Assembly: GCF_904846065.1 (NCBI RefSeq)
Contig: NZ_CAJGZV010000001.1
Span: 1,302,001 to 1,366,000, forward strand
Origin: Psychrobacter immobilis
GTDB lineage: Bacteria > Pseudomonadota > Gammaproteobacteria > Pseudomonadales > Moraxellaceae
DNA length: 64,000 nucleotides
Direction: 5' to 3'
Below are positions 47,773-57,705 of this stretch, one piece after another; within the stretch, counting starts at the first letter, position 1; each line of letters begins with the position of its first letter. A program made the position numbers and the translations under genes. The notes beneath the pieces are model-generated. The model worked only from the letters and a program-made list of their open reading frames with translations, was not told the DNA's origin and made no database searches.

Positions 47773-48507
47773 ATGTGGGAGTTGGTAAAAGCGGGTGGTT
47801 GGTTGATGACACCTATCGTGGTGTGCTCAATATTGGCATTGGTTATCATCATCGAGCGTAGTCATACTTTACAGTTTAATAAAGTTGCTCCGAGTAGATT
47901 GCGCGAACAGCTAATCACGCGCTTACGTGAGAATGGGGATATTGGTCGTACACAGTTGATGAATGTCAAAGAAAAAACACCTTTGGGAGATATTTTAGCG
48001 ACAGGGCTGCTGTATCGTCAATATGGCTTAGACTCGATGACGATGCATATGCAAAACCGCGCTAGCGTACAAGTGCATCAGTTAGAAAAAAACATCAATA
48101 TGCTTGGGACCATAGGGGCGATTACGCCACTACTCGGTTTGTTAGGCACGGTGTTAGGCATTATTTCGTCGTTTTTGGCGATTACCGATGGGGCGATGCA
48201 AGACCCAACGATGCTTGCTGCTGGTGTGTCACAAGCGTTGATTACGACTGCTGCTGGTATGATCGTGGCTATCCCAGCACTGGTTGCCTATCGTTATTTT
48301 CAGCGCCGTATTATCGATATTAATGCCCAGTTTGAGACGCAAGCGGGGCTCATGATTCAAGAGTTGTATGATTATCATTTGCTGGAAAATACGTCTACTG
48401 CTGGCTTGAATGTGCCTGCACATCGTGCGCCATCGGCTGACGTTGTAGATAATGAGGATGCAGTGGATGGGTTAAGCTCAAATAATGGTGTTGCCGTCAC
48501 TTCTTAG
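47773..48507 (+). CDS. MotA/TolQ/ExbB-family proton channel protein
   Basis: 244 residues with three membrane segments (about 12-30, 110-135, 150-175). Family signature L-G-T-I-G-A-I-T-P-L-L-G-L-L-G-T-V-L-G-I and A-L-I-T-T-A-A-G-M-I-V-A-I-P-A. Length and the unlinked tonB suggest an ExbB-like protein that, with the ExbD-like gene 86 bases downstream, uses proton flow to energise outer-membrane processes. A periplasmic/cytoplasmic tail of polar residues closes it. Confidence 0.92.
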   Translation: MWELVKAGGWLMTPIVVCSILALVIIIERSHTLQFNKVAPSRLREQLITRLRENGDIGRTQLMNVKEKTPLGDILATGLLYRQYGLDSMTMHMQNRASVQVHQLEKNINMLGTIGAITPLLGLLGTVLGIISSFLAITDGAMQDPTMLAAGVSQALITTAAGMIVAIPALVAYRYFQRRIIDINAQFETQAGLMIQELYDYHLLENTSTAGLNVPAHRAPSADVVDNEDAVDGLSSNNGVAVTS

Positions 48508-48593
48508 TATTTATTTCTTAGTATCTGTGACTGTTCAGCACGCTATAATAATCCATCAAGCACATGAGTATTCAGTAAATTAAAGAGAGTGAT

Positions 48594-49010
48594 ATGCGCT
48601 TTAGAAAACCGACTGTTGAGCCGCTCGAAATTAACTTGACCCCGATGATTGACTGTTTATTGTTTTTGATTGTGTTTTTACTATTAGCAACGTCGTTTAA
48701 TCATTTTAGTCGTTTAAATATTATTCTTCCTGAAGCTGAAGGTGTCGCGCTGACAGAAGAGAAAAACAGTATCGAAGTGGCGGTACAAGAAGATGGCAGT
48801 TATCTGGTGAACGGTATTACGCTTGCTAGTAGCAATGAGGCAGAGTTGACAAGTATGCTACAACAAGAAGCTGGTAGTAATCGTGACATGCTATTTGTTA
48901 TTGCTGCGGATGCCAATGCCACCCACCAATCGGTTGTGCGAGTGATGGACATTGCGGGTAAACTGGGATTTTTGAATCTTAATATCAGTACGGTCGTGCC
49001 ACTTGGTTAG
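48594..49010 (+). CDS. ExbD/TolR-family biopolymer transport protein
   Basis: 138 residues: short cytoplasmic start (E-I-N-L-T-P-M-I-D-C, with the conserved transmembrane Asp at about residue 20), one helix (L-L-F-L-I-V-F-L-L-L-A-T), then a periplasmic domain ending L-N-I-S-T-V-V-P. Partner of the preceding ExbB-like protein. The pair stands directly before msbA, the usual order in Pseudomonas and Moraxellaceae. Confidence 0.93.
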   Translation: MRFRKPTVEPLEINLTPMIDCLLFLIVFLLLATSFNHFSRLNIILPEAEGVALTEEKNSIEVAVQEDGSYLVNGITLASSNEAELTSMLQQEAGSNRDMLFVIAADANATHQSVVRVMDIAGKLGFLNLNISTVVPLG

Positions 49011-49119
49011 CCGTTACCGCAGTAGCCTATAGCTACTTAAGTAACATTGATAGATGCTCTTATAAAACTGTGATTTTAACGCAGTCCATTCATATTATGA
49101 TCCCCAAATTGAGGCTTTT

Positions 49120-50907
49120 ATGAGCCAAGCACATCAACCGGACTCTGCAAAAACTGCTGCTAAAAAACTATCAGCAGAGCCGTCAAACATACCTAAGCAT
49201 AAGACCTTGCTGCGTTTGCTGAGTTATCTAAAACCATACTGGTGGGCATTAATGCTTACTGTGTTGGGCTTTGCGATTAATGCGGCGACAGAGATTTGGA
49301 TTGCCAAATTACTTCAATATATCACCGATGCCATTAATCAGAACGATCAAAGCAAACAGGATTTATTTCCATTATTGATCATTGGTCTGTTTTTTGTCCG
49401 CGGTGTTGGTAGCTTTTTGGGTAATTACTATTCTGCTCTGGTCTCACGTAATTTGGTATATGAGCTGCGAGTGGAAGTCTTTAATAAATTGCTTCGTCTG
49501 CCAAGCTCTTTTTACCTAGCCAATCCTGCTGGTACCATTTCATCCAAGCTGATATTTGATGTTGAGCAAGTCACCGCAGCTAGTACAGACTCTATGAAGA
49601 CGCTATTGCGTGATGGTCTGACAGTCGTCGCTTTGATAGGTTTCTTGCTTTATAGCAATTGGCGTTTGACGTTGATTTTATTCGTTGTACTACCGCCAAT
49701 ATTGTGGCTTATTCGCATCGCCTCAAAGCGTTATCTAAAGTTGTCTAAGGGTATTCAAGAGACGATGGGTGATGTCAGCCATATTACCAATGAAGTGATT
49801 GGTGGCTATCAGGTTGTCAAAAACTATGGCGGTCAAGCATACGAAGCCGCACGCTTCGATAAAACATCAAAAAAGAACTTACGCCAAGGCATGAAGGTCG
49901 TGGTGACCAACAGTATCAATACGCCAGCAGTACAGCTGCTAATGGCTGTCGCCATGTCAGTTGTGGTGTGGCTCGCACTACGCCCATCGGTGATAGACAA
50001 TATCTCAGCGGGTGAGTTTATCTCATATATCGCCGCTGCAGGCTTGCTCAGCAAGCCGGTACGCTCATTGACTGATATCAATCAAAAACTGCAAAAAGGT
50101 ATCGCGGCAGGTGAGTCTATTTTTGCCTTGTTAGATGAGCCAGAAGAAAAAGACACTGGTGTGCTTAGCCCTGCTCTGACGGGCGAAATCAAGCTGGACA
50201 ATGTCAGTCTGGTTTATCCTGACTCAACGGTCGCTTTGCGTGACTTTACGTTAGAGGTAAGAGCGGGTGAGACGGTTGCATTGGTAGGGCGAAGTGGTGC
50301 TGGTAAGTCATCTTTAGTAAATTTACTGACGCGCACCTTATCGACCTCTTCTGGGCAAATTACCTTGGATGGTATACCGATTGAAGACATTAAGCTTGAG
50401 AGCTTACGGGCGCAGATTGCGATGGTCAATCAACAAGTCGTCCTGTTCAATACCACGGTATTTAACAATATTGCTTATGGTGGCTTAGCCAATAAAACCC
50501 AAGCTGAGGTTGAGCGCGCCGCAAAAGATGCCTTTGCTCATGATTTTATTATGAAAATGCCAAACGGCTATCAAAGTGAAATCGGTGCTGAAGGTTTGCA
50601 GCTGTCTGGCGGGCAGCGTCAGCGCTTATCGATTGCTCGTGCGCTATTAAAAGATGCGCCGATTTTAATTTTAGATGAAGCAACCAGTGCGTTAGACAAT
50701 GAATCAGAGTATTACATTCAGCAAGCGCTTGATAATGTGATGAAAGATCGTACCACATTAGTCATTGCACATCGACTGACCACCATTGAATCAGCCGATC
50801 GTATCGCCGTGTTAGACAGCGGTCAAATCGTCGAGTTAGGCACGCACGATGAGCTTATACAATTGCAAGGTCATTATGCGCAAATGTATGAACGTGACTT
50901 TGAATAA
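49120..50907 (+). CDS. msbA: Lipid A export ATP-binding/permease protein MsbA
   Basis: 595 residues. Flips lipid A-core across the inner membrane. Six-helix N-terminal domain (about 40-330). ATPase domain: Walker A G-R-S-G-A-G-K-S-S, Q-loop M-V-N-Q-Q-V-V-L-F, signature L-S-G-G-Q-R-Q-R-L, Walker B I-L-I-L-D-E-A-T-S-A-L-D, H-loop A-H-R-L. Length and the neighbour lpxK identify MsbA rather than a generic exporter. GAGG five bases before the ATG. Confidence 0.96.
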   Translation: MSQAHQPDSAKTAAKKLSAEPSNIPKHKTLLRLLSYLKPYWWALMLTVLGFAINAATEIWIAKLLQYITDAINQNDQSKQDLFPLLIIGLFFVRGVGSFLGNYYSALVSRNLVYELRVEVFNKLLRLPSSFYLANPAGTISSKLIFDVEQVTAASTDSMKTLLRDGLTVVALIGFLLYSNWRLTLILFVVLPPILWLIRIASKRYLKLSKGIQETMGDVSHITNEVIGGYQVVKNYGGQAYEAARFDKTSKKNLRQGMKVVVTNSINTPAVQLLMAVAMSVVVWLALRPSVIDNISAGEFISYIAAAGLLSKPVRSLTDINQKLQKGIAAGESIFALLDEPEEKDTGVLSPALTGEIKLDNVSLVYPDSTVALRDFTLEVRAGETVALVGRSGAGKSSLVNLLTRTLSTSSGQITLDGIPIEDIKLESLRAQIAMVNQQVVLFNTTVFNNIAYGGLANKTQAEVERAAKDAFAHDFIMKMPNGYQSEIGAEGLQLSGGQRQRLSIARALLKDAPILILDEATSALDNESEYYIQQALDNVMKDRTTLVIAHRLTTIESADRIAVLDSGQIVELGTHDELIQLQGHYAQMYERDFE

Positions 50908-50992
50908 AATTATTGGACTATTCTTTGAGCAGCTTTGACGTTCAAATCGTGCTAAGTTAAAGTTTAGCTGAATAGGTAAGTGGTCAATTATC

Positions 50993-52126
50993 ATGAGTAT
51001 TGAAACGACAGTGACGCGTGCCTGGCAACGTCAAGCCGCTTGGCTATGGCTATTGCTACCTATTAGTTGGTTGTACGGACTTATCACCACGCTGCGTCGT
51101 CAAGCTTATAAAGCTGGGCTGTTAGCAAGTTATCGTGCGCCTGTTCCCGTTATGGTGATCGGCAATATTAGCGTGGGCGGTAGTGGCAAAACGCCATTGA
51201 TTATTGCTTTGGTTGATTATCTACAAGAACGCGGAATAAAGGTAGGGGTTATCAGCCGTGGTTACGGTGGCGATATCAGTCAAATGCCCGCTTTGGTCGA
51301 TGCCGCCAGTTTGCCTAACGTGGTAGGGGATGAGCCCTGTTTAATTGTAAATATGACAAAGGCACCCATGGCAGTATGTCCTGATCGTAAGCAAGCGATT
51401 ATAACCTTGTTAGCTGCCCATCCTGACTTGCAATTCATTATTGCCGACGATGGCTTGCAGCATTATGCACTGCAACGTGACATTGAATGGATTGTGGTCG
51501 ATTCAGCACGGGGCTTTGGTAATCAGCAACTGCTGCCAACAGGGTTTTTACGTGAACCCATGTCGCGATTGCAGGGTGCAACTGTCATCTACCATGAGCC
51601 ACTAACAACAGATGCAGTGGACAATAAAAAAGATAATAGCAATCTGTACCGAGCCCATCGTTTGACAATGCACTTAGAAGCGGATGCTCTGCAACTCTTA
51701 TGGCAACCTACTTTATCTTATTCTCAAATTGATGCGCCTACAAAGGGTTGTAGAGTGCATGCGGTGAGCGGTATTGGTTATCCGCAGCGGTTTTTTGATA
51801 CTTTAAATTCGCTTGGCTTCGATGTCGTTGGACATGCTTATCCTGATCATTATGATTTTGAGTTGGCGGAATTATTGCAGTATACCGAATATCCAATCGT
51901 AGTCACCAGTAAAGATGCGGTAAAAATAAGAGCGTTGCTATCGAAAGCCACTACTGATAAAGCGCTGAATAATGAATATCAAACGCTGATAAACAGACTA
52001 TGGGTACTGTCAGTAACTGCCGAACTCTCTAACAGCTGTTATGATAATCTGCAGCAGCAGCTAAAAAAGCTAGGTATTGATATCGCAAACAATGACAATA
52101 ACAGTACCAAAGCAAATAATAGATGA
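50993..52126 (+). CDS. lpxK: Tetraacyldisaccharide 4'-kinase
   Basis: 377 residues. Phosphorylates the 4' position of the lipid A precursor at the membrane. Typical features: an N-terminal amphipathic helix, then [14 protein letters not shown] (P-loop) at about 52-64, S-R-G-Y-G-G, D-E-P-C-L-I, and D-D-G-L-Q-H near 150. The C-terminal part runs past the family norm by 20-30 residues, rich in Asn. Follows msbA after 85 bases; kdsB starts 37 bases after the stop. Confidence 0.96.
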   Translation: MSIETTVTRAWQRQAAWLWLLLPISWLYGLITTLRRQAYKAGLLASYRAPVPVMVIGNISVGGSGKTPLIIALVDYLQERGIKVGVISRGYGGDISQMPALVDAASLPNVVGDEPCLIVNMTKAPMAVCPDRKQAIITLLAAHPDLQFIIADDGLQHYALQRDIEWIVVDSARGFGNQQLLPTGFLREPMSRLQGATVIYHEPLTTDAVDNKKDNSNLYRAHRLTMHLEADALQLLWQPTLSYSQIDAPTKGCRVHAVSGIGYPQRFFDTLNSLGFDVVGHAYPDHYDFELAELLQYTEYPIVVTSKDAVKIRALLSKATTDKALNNEYQTLINRLWVLSVTAELSNSCYDNLQQQLKKLGIDIANNDNNSTKANNR

Positions 52127-52163
52127 TGCTTTAAACCGTATAAAAATTGCTATAGGAAACCCC

Positions 52164-52976
52164 ATGTCGTCAGTAATTATACCCGCCAAAACTCACATTG
52201 TTATCCCTGCTCGTTTTAAGAGCACGCGGCTGCCCGGCAAGCCATTACTAGAGATACATGGTAAGCCGATGATTCTTTGGGTTGCTGAAAAGGCGCAAAC
52301 AGCGCACTTCGCTGATGATATGTGTATTGCCACGGATGATGACGATATTGCCAAGATATGCATAGATGCAGGGTTTGATGTGGTGATGACCAGTAGCGAG
52401 CATGCTTCAGGCACTGACCGTTTGGCAGAAGTTGCCGCCATCAAAGGGTGGGCTGACCATGATATCGTGGTCAACATGCAAGGCGATGAACCGTTAGTGC
52501 CACCGTTATTATTGGAGCAGGTAAAGGCGCTTTTGGTCGCAGACAGTGATAGCGTGATGGCGACTTTGTGCGAGCCTATCGACGACTATGAGACCTTTAT
52601 GCGTCCATCAGTGGTCAAGGTTGTCAGTCAACACGCTAATGACTTGCAACGTGCGCTTTATTTTAGCCGAGCACCCATTCCTTGTGATCGTGATGTCGTA
52701 TTGTCCAATGATGGTCATAGAAACCCACCAAAAAATGCTTATCGTCATTTAGGGTTATATGCTTATCGCGTCCGTTTATTACAGCAATTTGTGCGTTGGC
52801 CGCAAACGCCACTTGAGACACTTGAAAGCCTAGAGCAGTTACGCGTTTTAGAAAATGGAGCGCAGATTGCTATTGCAGTTGCCGCTTGTCAGCTACCTGC
52901 AGGGGTCGATACCCAAGAAGATTTAGACCGCTTAAATGCCATGAGTTTGACTGAATTTCAGAACCCCATTGGATAA
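52164..52976 (+). CDS. kdsB: 3-deoxy-manno-octulosonate cytidylyltransferase (CMP-Kdo synthetase)
   Basis: 271 residues from ATG 52164, chosen because AGGA stands seven bases before it; the longer frame begins at TTG 52077 inside lpxK. Activates Kdo with CTP for lipid A core synthesis. Motifs: [15 protein letters not shown] near 14, A-T-D-D-D-D-I-A near 60, N-M-Q-G-D-E-P-L near 106, and Y-F-S-R-A-P-I-P near 165. H-L-G-L-Y-A-Y-R then E-S-L-E-Q-L-R confirm KdsB. Confidence 0.97.
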   Translation: MSSVIIPAKTHIVIPARFKSTRLPGKPLLEIHGKPMILWVAEKAQTAHFADDMCIATDDDDIAKICIDAGFDVVMTSSEHASGTDRLAEVAAIKGWADHDIVVNMQGDEPLVPPLLLEQVKALLVADSDSVMATLCEPIDDYETFMRPSVVKVVSQHANDLQRALYFSRAPIPCDRDVVLSNDGHRNPPKNAYRHLGLYAYRVRLLQQFVRWPQTPLETLESLEQLRVLENGAQIAIAVAACQLPAGVDTQEDLDRLNAMSLTEFQNPIG

Positions 52977-53060
52977 ATAGCCTAAGCAAAAATATTTCAT
53001 CTAAAGCGTCATGAACACGCTATATCCTGAATAATCAAGCGAAGTTATAGGACGTTAGCT

Positions 53061-54197
53061 ATGAGTGATAAGACGCAAAATACAGGCACAATGGATACTA
53101 CAGACCACATTTATTTCGCCGCGTTATTGCCATGGCAGCAAAATCTGTGGTCGCAATTGACCAAGCGAGTTTTGACATCACAGCAATCTTTGCCACATGC
53201 ACTATTAGCTGCTGGTATGCAGGGTATGGGCAAGCGAGCTTTTGTATGGCGTTTGGTTGCTTGGCTATTATGCCGTGAGCGTGATAGTCATCCCACAGGG
53301 GCTTGCGGCGTGTGTGAAAGTTGCCAATGGCTAAGATCTGGCACGCATCCAAGCTTACAGGTATTGCCACTGATCAGTATGCCAATCAGTGCAGACAATG
53401 TTGATAATAAAGAGAAATTAAGTAACGCTGCAAAGGATAAAAAATCATCCAAAACAGCCAATAACAGTGCTCTTAAGATTAAAGTGGATGATATCCGCAA
53501 CTTGCAGCCTTTTATCTACCAAGGTGGTCAAGGGATGCGTATCTGTGTGTTAGACCATGCAGAGCAAATGACGATTGCCGCGGCCAACGCGCTACTCAAA
53601 ACCTTAGAAGAACCACAAGCTAAAGTCCATTTATTTTTGATCAGCGATACTCCAGCACAACTACTGCCCACTATTAAAAGTCGGGTGCAGCAGTTGCCAT
53701 TACAGACCATTCAGCCTGTGATCGCCGTTGACTATGTGACACAGGCACTTGGCTCTATGGTCAATCGTGAAGCGGTCGGAACGGCTGCGATTGAGCAGCT
53801 TATTCAATTGGCAAATGGCGCACCTTTGGCCGCGATAGCCATGGCACAAGCGCCATGGTATAGCAAACGTGCGCTATGGTTGACGACGTGGCAGGCATTG
53901 CGGAGCGGTAAACGTAGTAGTGTGGCAGCCAGTGACTATTGGCAAAACCAACTGAGTATCACAGAATTTATTCAGCTGTCTGAGCTGATGCTACTTGATA
54001 TGCGCCGTGTTTGCTTAGGGCTTAATGAGCTTCAAAAAGACGTCAATCTATCCGCTGCCTTAGAAAAGTTTCCACCTGATAATAATGGCCTAGCACTTTT
54101 TTCTAATAGCTTACAGCAGACAAAAATCGCTCTGCAACAAAATGTGCAAGAAAAATTTGCCTATGATAAGCTAATGCAAGAATTGGCTTGTTTATAA
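53061..54197 (+). CDS. holB: DNA polymerase III delta-prime subunit
   Basis: 378 residues. Part of the clamp loader. Zinc module Cys71, Cys82, Cys85, Cys88 (C-x10-C-x2-C-x2-C). Degenerate P-loop G-M-Q-G-M-G-K-R at 52-59, and E-E-P in the L-L-K-T-L-E-E-P motif with S-R-V-Q arginine. A polar insertion of about 40 residues (110-150, Lys/Asn/Ser-rich) is unusual. Followed by pilZ, as in Pseudomonas. Confidence 0.94.
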   Translation: MSDKTQNTGTMDTTDHIYFAALLPWQQNLWSQLTKRVLTSQQSLPHALLAAGMQGMGKRAFVWRLVAWLLCRERDSHPTGACGVCESCQWLRSGTHPSLQVLPLISMPISADNVDNKEKLSNAAKDKKSSKTANNSALKIKVDDIRNLQPFIYQGGQGMRICVLDHAEQMTIAAANALLKTLEEPQAKVHLFLISDTPAQLLPTIKSRVQQLPLQTIQPVIAVDYVTQALGSMVNREAVGTAAIEQLIQLANGAPLAAIAMAQAPWYSKRALWLTTWQALRSGKRSSVAASDYWQNQLSITEFIQLSELMLLDMRRVCLGLNELQKDVNLSAALEKFPPDNNGLALFSNSLQQTKIALQQNVQEKFAYDKLMQELACL

Positions 54198-54252
54198 GAA
54201 AATCTGCCTCGATAGCAAATAAAAATACCAAACTTAATGAAGGAAGCTGACT

Positions 54253-54600
54253 ATGGCCATGCCAGGACGCGGCGGGATATTAACCTGCCACATTGAAAAT
54301 ATCGAAATGTTATATGCCAGCTACTTGTCCTTTGTCAGTAATGGCGCATTATTTGTGCCATCCAATGACGCTCAGCAGCTAGGTAACGAAGTATTTATCG
54401 CCATCACTTTACCCAATTCTAGCGAACGTTTGCCTATGAATGGCAAAGTGGTTTGGATTAACGCCAAAACGCAAGGTGGTCGACCGGCAGGTTTTGCGGT
54501 ACAGATTGGAACTGATATTGCAGGTCAAAGAATTAAAAACGAAGTTGAGCGATTATTGGCGGGTAAAATAGATAGTTTGCAGTCCACGTATACCATGTAA
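54253..54600 (+). CDS. pilZ: Type IV pilus PilZ-domain protein
   Basis: 115 residues. PilZ fold: G-I-L-T-C-H-I-E at the start, F-V-S-N-G-A-L-F-V-P near 30, L-P-M-N-G-K-V-V-W-I-N near 65, G-F-A-V-Q-I-G near 85. It lacks the N-terminal R-x3-R c-di-GMP motif, as the founding pilus PilZ does. Its place behind holB matches the holB-pilZ pair. AGGA before the ATG. Probably needed for type IV pilus assembly. Confidence 0.92.
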   Translation: MAMPGRGGILTCHIENIEMLYASYLSFVSNGALFVPSNDAQQLGNEVFIAITLPNSSERLPMNGKVVWINAKTQGGRPAGFAVQIGTDIAGQRIKNEVERLLAGKIDSLQSTYTM

Positions 54601-54663
54601 TTATTTATTGTACTTATAATGGTTTTGATAAGTGTTAGACGACTATTATTAAATAAATAGTAT

Positions 54664-54704
54664 AAAAAAAGCCACCTTATATATCGATAAGGCGGCTTTT
54701 TTTT
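54664..54704. terminator. Terminator between pilZ and ppk2
   Basis: AAAAAAAGCC-CCTTAT / ATAAGG-GGCTTTTTTT hairpin with one wobble that pairs better on the minus strand; lies between convergent genes. Confidence 0.85.
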
Positions 54705-54717
54705 ATGAGTATAAGAC

Positions 54718-54882
54718 TAGGGCGTGTCTTCATTTTAAAAATGGTGATAAAAATTGCCGTCAAACAATAAAGGCAATGCCAATAATATCGAAATATCAAT
54801 AAGCTATTTGACTATCCTTGGCAAAATGTAGCCATTTTTAGCCACTTTAGAGGACAATCGATTGAATTGAGGACACAGCCTA
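54718..54882. mobile_element. MITE-like element, about 160 bp, IS-type ends
   Basis: Ends are inverted: GGGCGTGTCTTCA at 54720 and TGAGGACACAGCC ending at 54880. A TA dinucleotide borders both sides, as a 2-bp target duplication would. The 161-bp inside has no coding capacity and contains a smaller inverted segment TTGCCGTCAAACAATAAAGG. The same left end recurs at 61769-61792. Best explained as a non-autonomous derivative of an IS with TA target; the parent IS is not in the window. Confidence 0.6.
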
Positions 54883-54901
54883 TGTAAAACCAGCATATCT
54901 T

Positions 54902-55915
54902 TTAATAACGCGGTGGCACATACATATCATCTGGAATAGGCTCACGGTAGTATTCGTCATCACGTTTACGATCGGGTAATTCTACCTCATCACGTGGCAC
55001 TTCTTTATAAGGAATTTGTTCGAGTAGATGAGCAATACAGTTTAGCCTTGCGCGTTTTTTATTGTTACCTTCAACCACCCACCAAGGTGCTTCAGGGATA
55101 TGCGTTCGCTCAAACATGGTCTCTTTAGCCTTGGTATAGTCTTCCCAACGGCGGCGTGACTGTAAGTCCATGGCTGAGAGCTTCCATTGCTTGAGCGGGT
55201 CATGAATACGGCTCATAAAGCGTGAATGCTGCTCATCATCAGTGATCGAAAACCAGTACTTCACCAGGCGAATACCTGAGCGTACTAGCATACGTTCAAA
55301 CTCAGGCACCGACTGAAAAAATTCTTCATACTGTGCATCGGTACAAAAACCCATCACACGCTCAACCCCCACACGATTATACCAACTGCGGTCAAACAGA
55401 ACAATCTCACCAGCAGCAGGCAAATGGGCGACATAACGCTGAAAATACCATTGTGATTGCTCACGTTCCGTCGGTGCAGGTAGGGCTGCCACTCGACACA
55501 CACGAGGGTTTAAGCGCTGCGTGATACGCTTGATAGCGCCACCTTTACCCGCCGAGTCACGACCCTCAAATATGACGACGATACGCTCACCGCGATCAAC
55601 GACCCAGTCTTGCAACTTAATAAGCTCGCGCTGTAGCCTTACCAACTCTTGAAAGTACATACGACGATCAAGTCTTTCTTGCTCACTCATTTCGCGCCCA
55701 TCAAAACGAAAGTCACGCACATAATCATCTATCTCGTTTTCTAACTCTTCATCATAAGTATCGATGAGGTCTTCGTGCATCTTACGACGCAACTGATCAT
55801 TAAAAACCTCCTTATCCATACGCTCGATAAAACTGTGTTGCTCAGGTGAGCTAAGTTCCTGACGCTCTTGTGGCGTGAGGGATTTGGGATTGATGGACGA
55901 AGGTATCTTACCCAT
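54902..55915 (-). CDS. ppk2: Polyphosphate kinase 2
   Basis: 337 residues. Transfers phosphate between polyphosphate and nucleoside di/monophosphates. PPK2 signature: Walker A F-E-G-R-D-S-A-G-K-G-G near 113, the lid region with A-L-P-A-P-T-E-R-E-Q, Walker B L-F-D-R-S-W-Y-N-R near 170, and R-F-M-S-R-I near 225. A basic/acidic N-terminal part of ~85 residues precedes the kinase domain, as in class I PPK2. AGGAG stands six bases before the ATG. Substrate (GDP, ADP or AMP) cannot be told by eye. Confidence 0.94.
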   Translation of the reverse strand: MGKIPSSINPKSLTPQERQELSSPEQHSFIERMDKEVFNDQLRRKMHEDLIDTYDEELENEIDDYVRDFRFDGREMSEQERLDRRMYFQELVRLQRELIKLQDWVVDRGERIVVIFEGRDSAGKGGAIKRITQRLNPRVCRVAALPAPTEREQSQWYFQRYVAHLPAAGEIVLFDRSWYNRVGVERVMGFCTDAQYEEFFQSVPEFERMLVRSGIRLVKYWFSITDDEQHSRFMSRIHDPLKQWKLSAMDLQSRRRWEDYTKAKETMFERTHIPEAPWWVVEGNNKKRARLNCIAHLLEQIPYKEVPRDEVELPDRKRDDEYYREPIPDDMYVPPRY

Positions 55916-56065
55916 AAAAAACTCCTAATCAGTGTTGTTATGATTTTTATTGGTTATCCTCTTACTTTAGCATAACTATCGATAGAGCTATGCGTTGGCT
56001 ACGTTTCATTATTGTGTTGTTAGCAAAACCTTGACTATCATCCAGTGTTGAGTAGTGAATGGGCA

Positions 56066-56105
56066 TAAAAAAGCACCCTCTAATCCATCGATTAAAGAGT
56101 GCTTT
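56066..56105 (-). terminator. Terminator of the thiolase gene
   Basis: In minus-strand RNA AAAGCACTCTTTAATC pairs with GATTAGAGGGTGCTTT (two U-G pairs), followed by T6; 60 bases after the stop. Confidence 0.8.
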
Positions 56106-56163
56106 AAAGTATTAATGCCAACTATTGACTGATAATAGCAATCAAATAACAGCAGTCAAAGAG

Positions 56164-57705
56164 TTATTTCTCTAAGATACAAGTCACGCCCTGACCACCA
56201 GCTGCACAGATAGAGATTAGTGCACGACCTGAGCCTTTTTGATCCAATAGCTTCGCTGCAGTGGCTAGGATACGACCGCCCGTTGCGGCAAAAGGATGAC
56301 CCGCAGCTAACGACGAGCCATTCACGTTTAGCTTGCTACGATCGATAGAGCCTAGTGGTGCATCTAGTCCTAGACGCTCTGCACAGAATTTTTCATCTTC
56401 CCAAGCAGCTAGTGTTGATAACACTTGTGATGCAAAGGCTTCATGGATTTCATAAAAATCGAAATCTTGTAGTGTTAGACCTGCACGCTCAAGCATACGC
56501 GGTACGGCATAAGCAGGTGCCATTAATAGGCCTTCTGTGGTGCCAGATTTACCAATGAAATCAACGGCGGCCGTTTCTTGATGAACGATATAAGCCAATG
56601 GCTTAAGACCACGCTCTTTTGCCCACTCATCGGTTCCTAATAGGACACAAGAGGCACCATCCGTTAACGGTGTAGAGTTGGCTGCTGTCATCGTTGGCTT
56701 GGCGTTCTTTTTACCAAACACAGGCTTTAATTTAGCCAGTTTTTCCAAAGTGGTATCAGGGCGCAAGTTGTTATCGCGCGTCAGACCTTTGTATGGAGTG
56801 ATTAGGTCGTCAAAGAATCCTTCATCATAAGCGCGCGCTAGGTTTTGATGACTGTTAAAAGCAAGCTCATCTTGTGCTTCGCGGCTGATATTCCACTCAA
56901 GTGTGGTGATGGCTTGATGGTCGCCCATTGATAGACCAGTGCGTGGTTCACCGTTTTGTGGCGAATCGATTAAGTCTTTTGGATTTAGACCCATTAGCGC
57001 TTTTAGGCGTTGTTTGTTGTCTTTAGCCGCACCCAGTTTGATCAGTACTTTACGTAGACCATCACCAATCGCGATCGGTGCATCAGAGGTCGTGTCTACG
57101 CCGCCAGTAATTGCTGAATCGATAATACCCAGTGCGATTTTATTGGCAGAAGCAAAAGTCGCTTGCAAGCCAGTACCGCAAGCTTGTGAGATATCGTAAG
57201 TTGGCGTATGTGGGTTGAGCGCTGTGTTAAGCGTGGCTTCGCGAGTTAGGTTGATGTCACGGCTTAGTTTCATGACGGCACCAGACACCACTTCACCCAA
57301 CACTTCGTCTTGTAGATTATAGCGTTCAATCAAGCCATCTAATGCAGCTGTCAACATGTCGGTGTTGCTAACGTCAGCGTATGAACCGTTCGAGCGTGCA
57401 AACGGAATACGGTTGCCACCTAAGATAGCCACACGATTTTGACCAGCAACGGCTTTGGTTTTGCTGGTTTTTTTAGCAGCAGATGCTGGCTTTTTCGTAG
57501 TAGAAGCTGGTGATTTATCATTTGCTTCTGTGTTGCTAGAAGACTCTTTATTAGACGTGTCTGTAGCTGTCGTGCTTTTAGCTTTTTTAACAGCCGTTTC
57601 TGTTTTGGCACTGTCTGATTTATTATCAGTAGATTTTGACGCACTGGCTTTTACCACTGTGCTTTCAACAACAGGGCTATCAGAGTGATTGTTTTTATTA
57701 CTCAT
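56164..57705 (-). CDS. Acetyl-CoA C-acyltransferase (FadA2/FadI-type thiolase) with N-terminal Lys/Ala-rich tail
   Basis: 513 residues from ATG 57705 (AAGGA nine bases before); the longer frame starts at TTG 57750. Residues 1-88 are low-complexity Lys/Ala/Ser/Thr-rich with P-A-S-T-T-K-K-P-A-S-A-A-K-K, unlike any thiolase domain. Catalytic parts: S-Q-A-C-G-T-G-L-Q-A-T (acyl-carrying Cys), N-V-N-G-S-S-L-A-A-G-H-P-F (His), and I-C-A-A-G-G-Q-G-V-T-C (second Cys). Divergent from a FabG-like gene 577 bases away. Together with it and the MaoC gene downstream it suggests acyl-CoA breakdown or synthesis; the direction is not settled. Confidence 0.9.
   Translation of the reverse strand: MSNKNNHSDSPVVESTVVKASASKSTDNKSDSAKTETAVKKAKSTTATDTSNKESSSNTEANDKSPASTTKKPASAAKKTSKTKAVAGQNRVAILGGNRIPFARSNGSYADVSNTDMLTAALDGLIERYNLQDEVLGEVVSGAVMKLSRDINLTREATLNTALNPHTPTYDISQACGTGLQATFASANKIALGIIDSAITGGVDTTSDAPIAIGDGLRKVLIKLGAAKDNKQRLKALMGLNPKDLIDSPQNGEPRTGLSMGDHQAITTLEWNISREAQDELAFNSHQNLARAYDEGFFDDLITPYKGLTRDNNLRPDTTLEKLAKLKPVFGKKNAKPTMTAANSTPLTDGASCVLLGTDEWAKERGLKPLAYIVHQETAAVDFIGKSGTTEGLLMAPAYAVPRMLERAGLTLQDFDFYEIHEAFASQVLSTLAAWEDEKFCAERLGLDAPLGSIDRSKLNVNGSSLAAGHPFAATGGRILATAAKLLDQKGSGRALISICAAGGQGVTCILEK

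Noticed and set aside
52077..52163. Upstream extension of kdsB overlapping lpxK
   Set aside because: Starts at TTG, no homologous residues; AGGA before ATG 52164 fits the family N-terminus.
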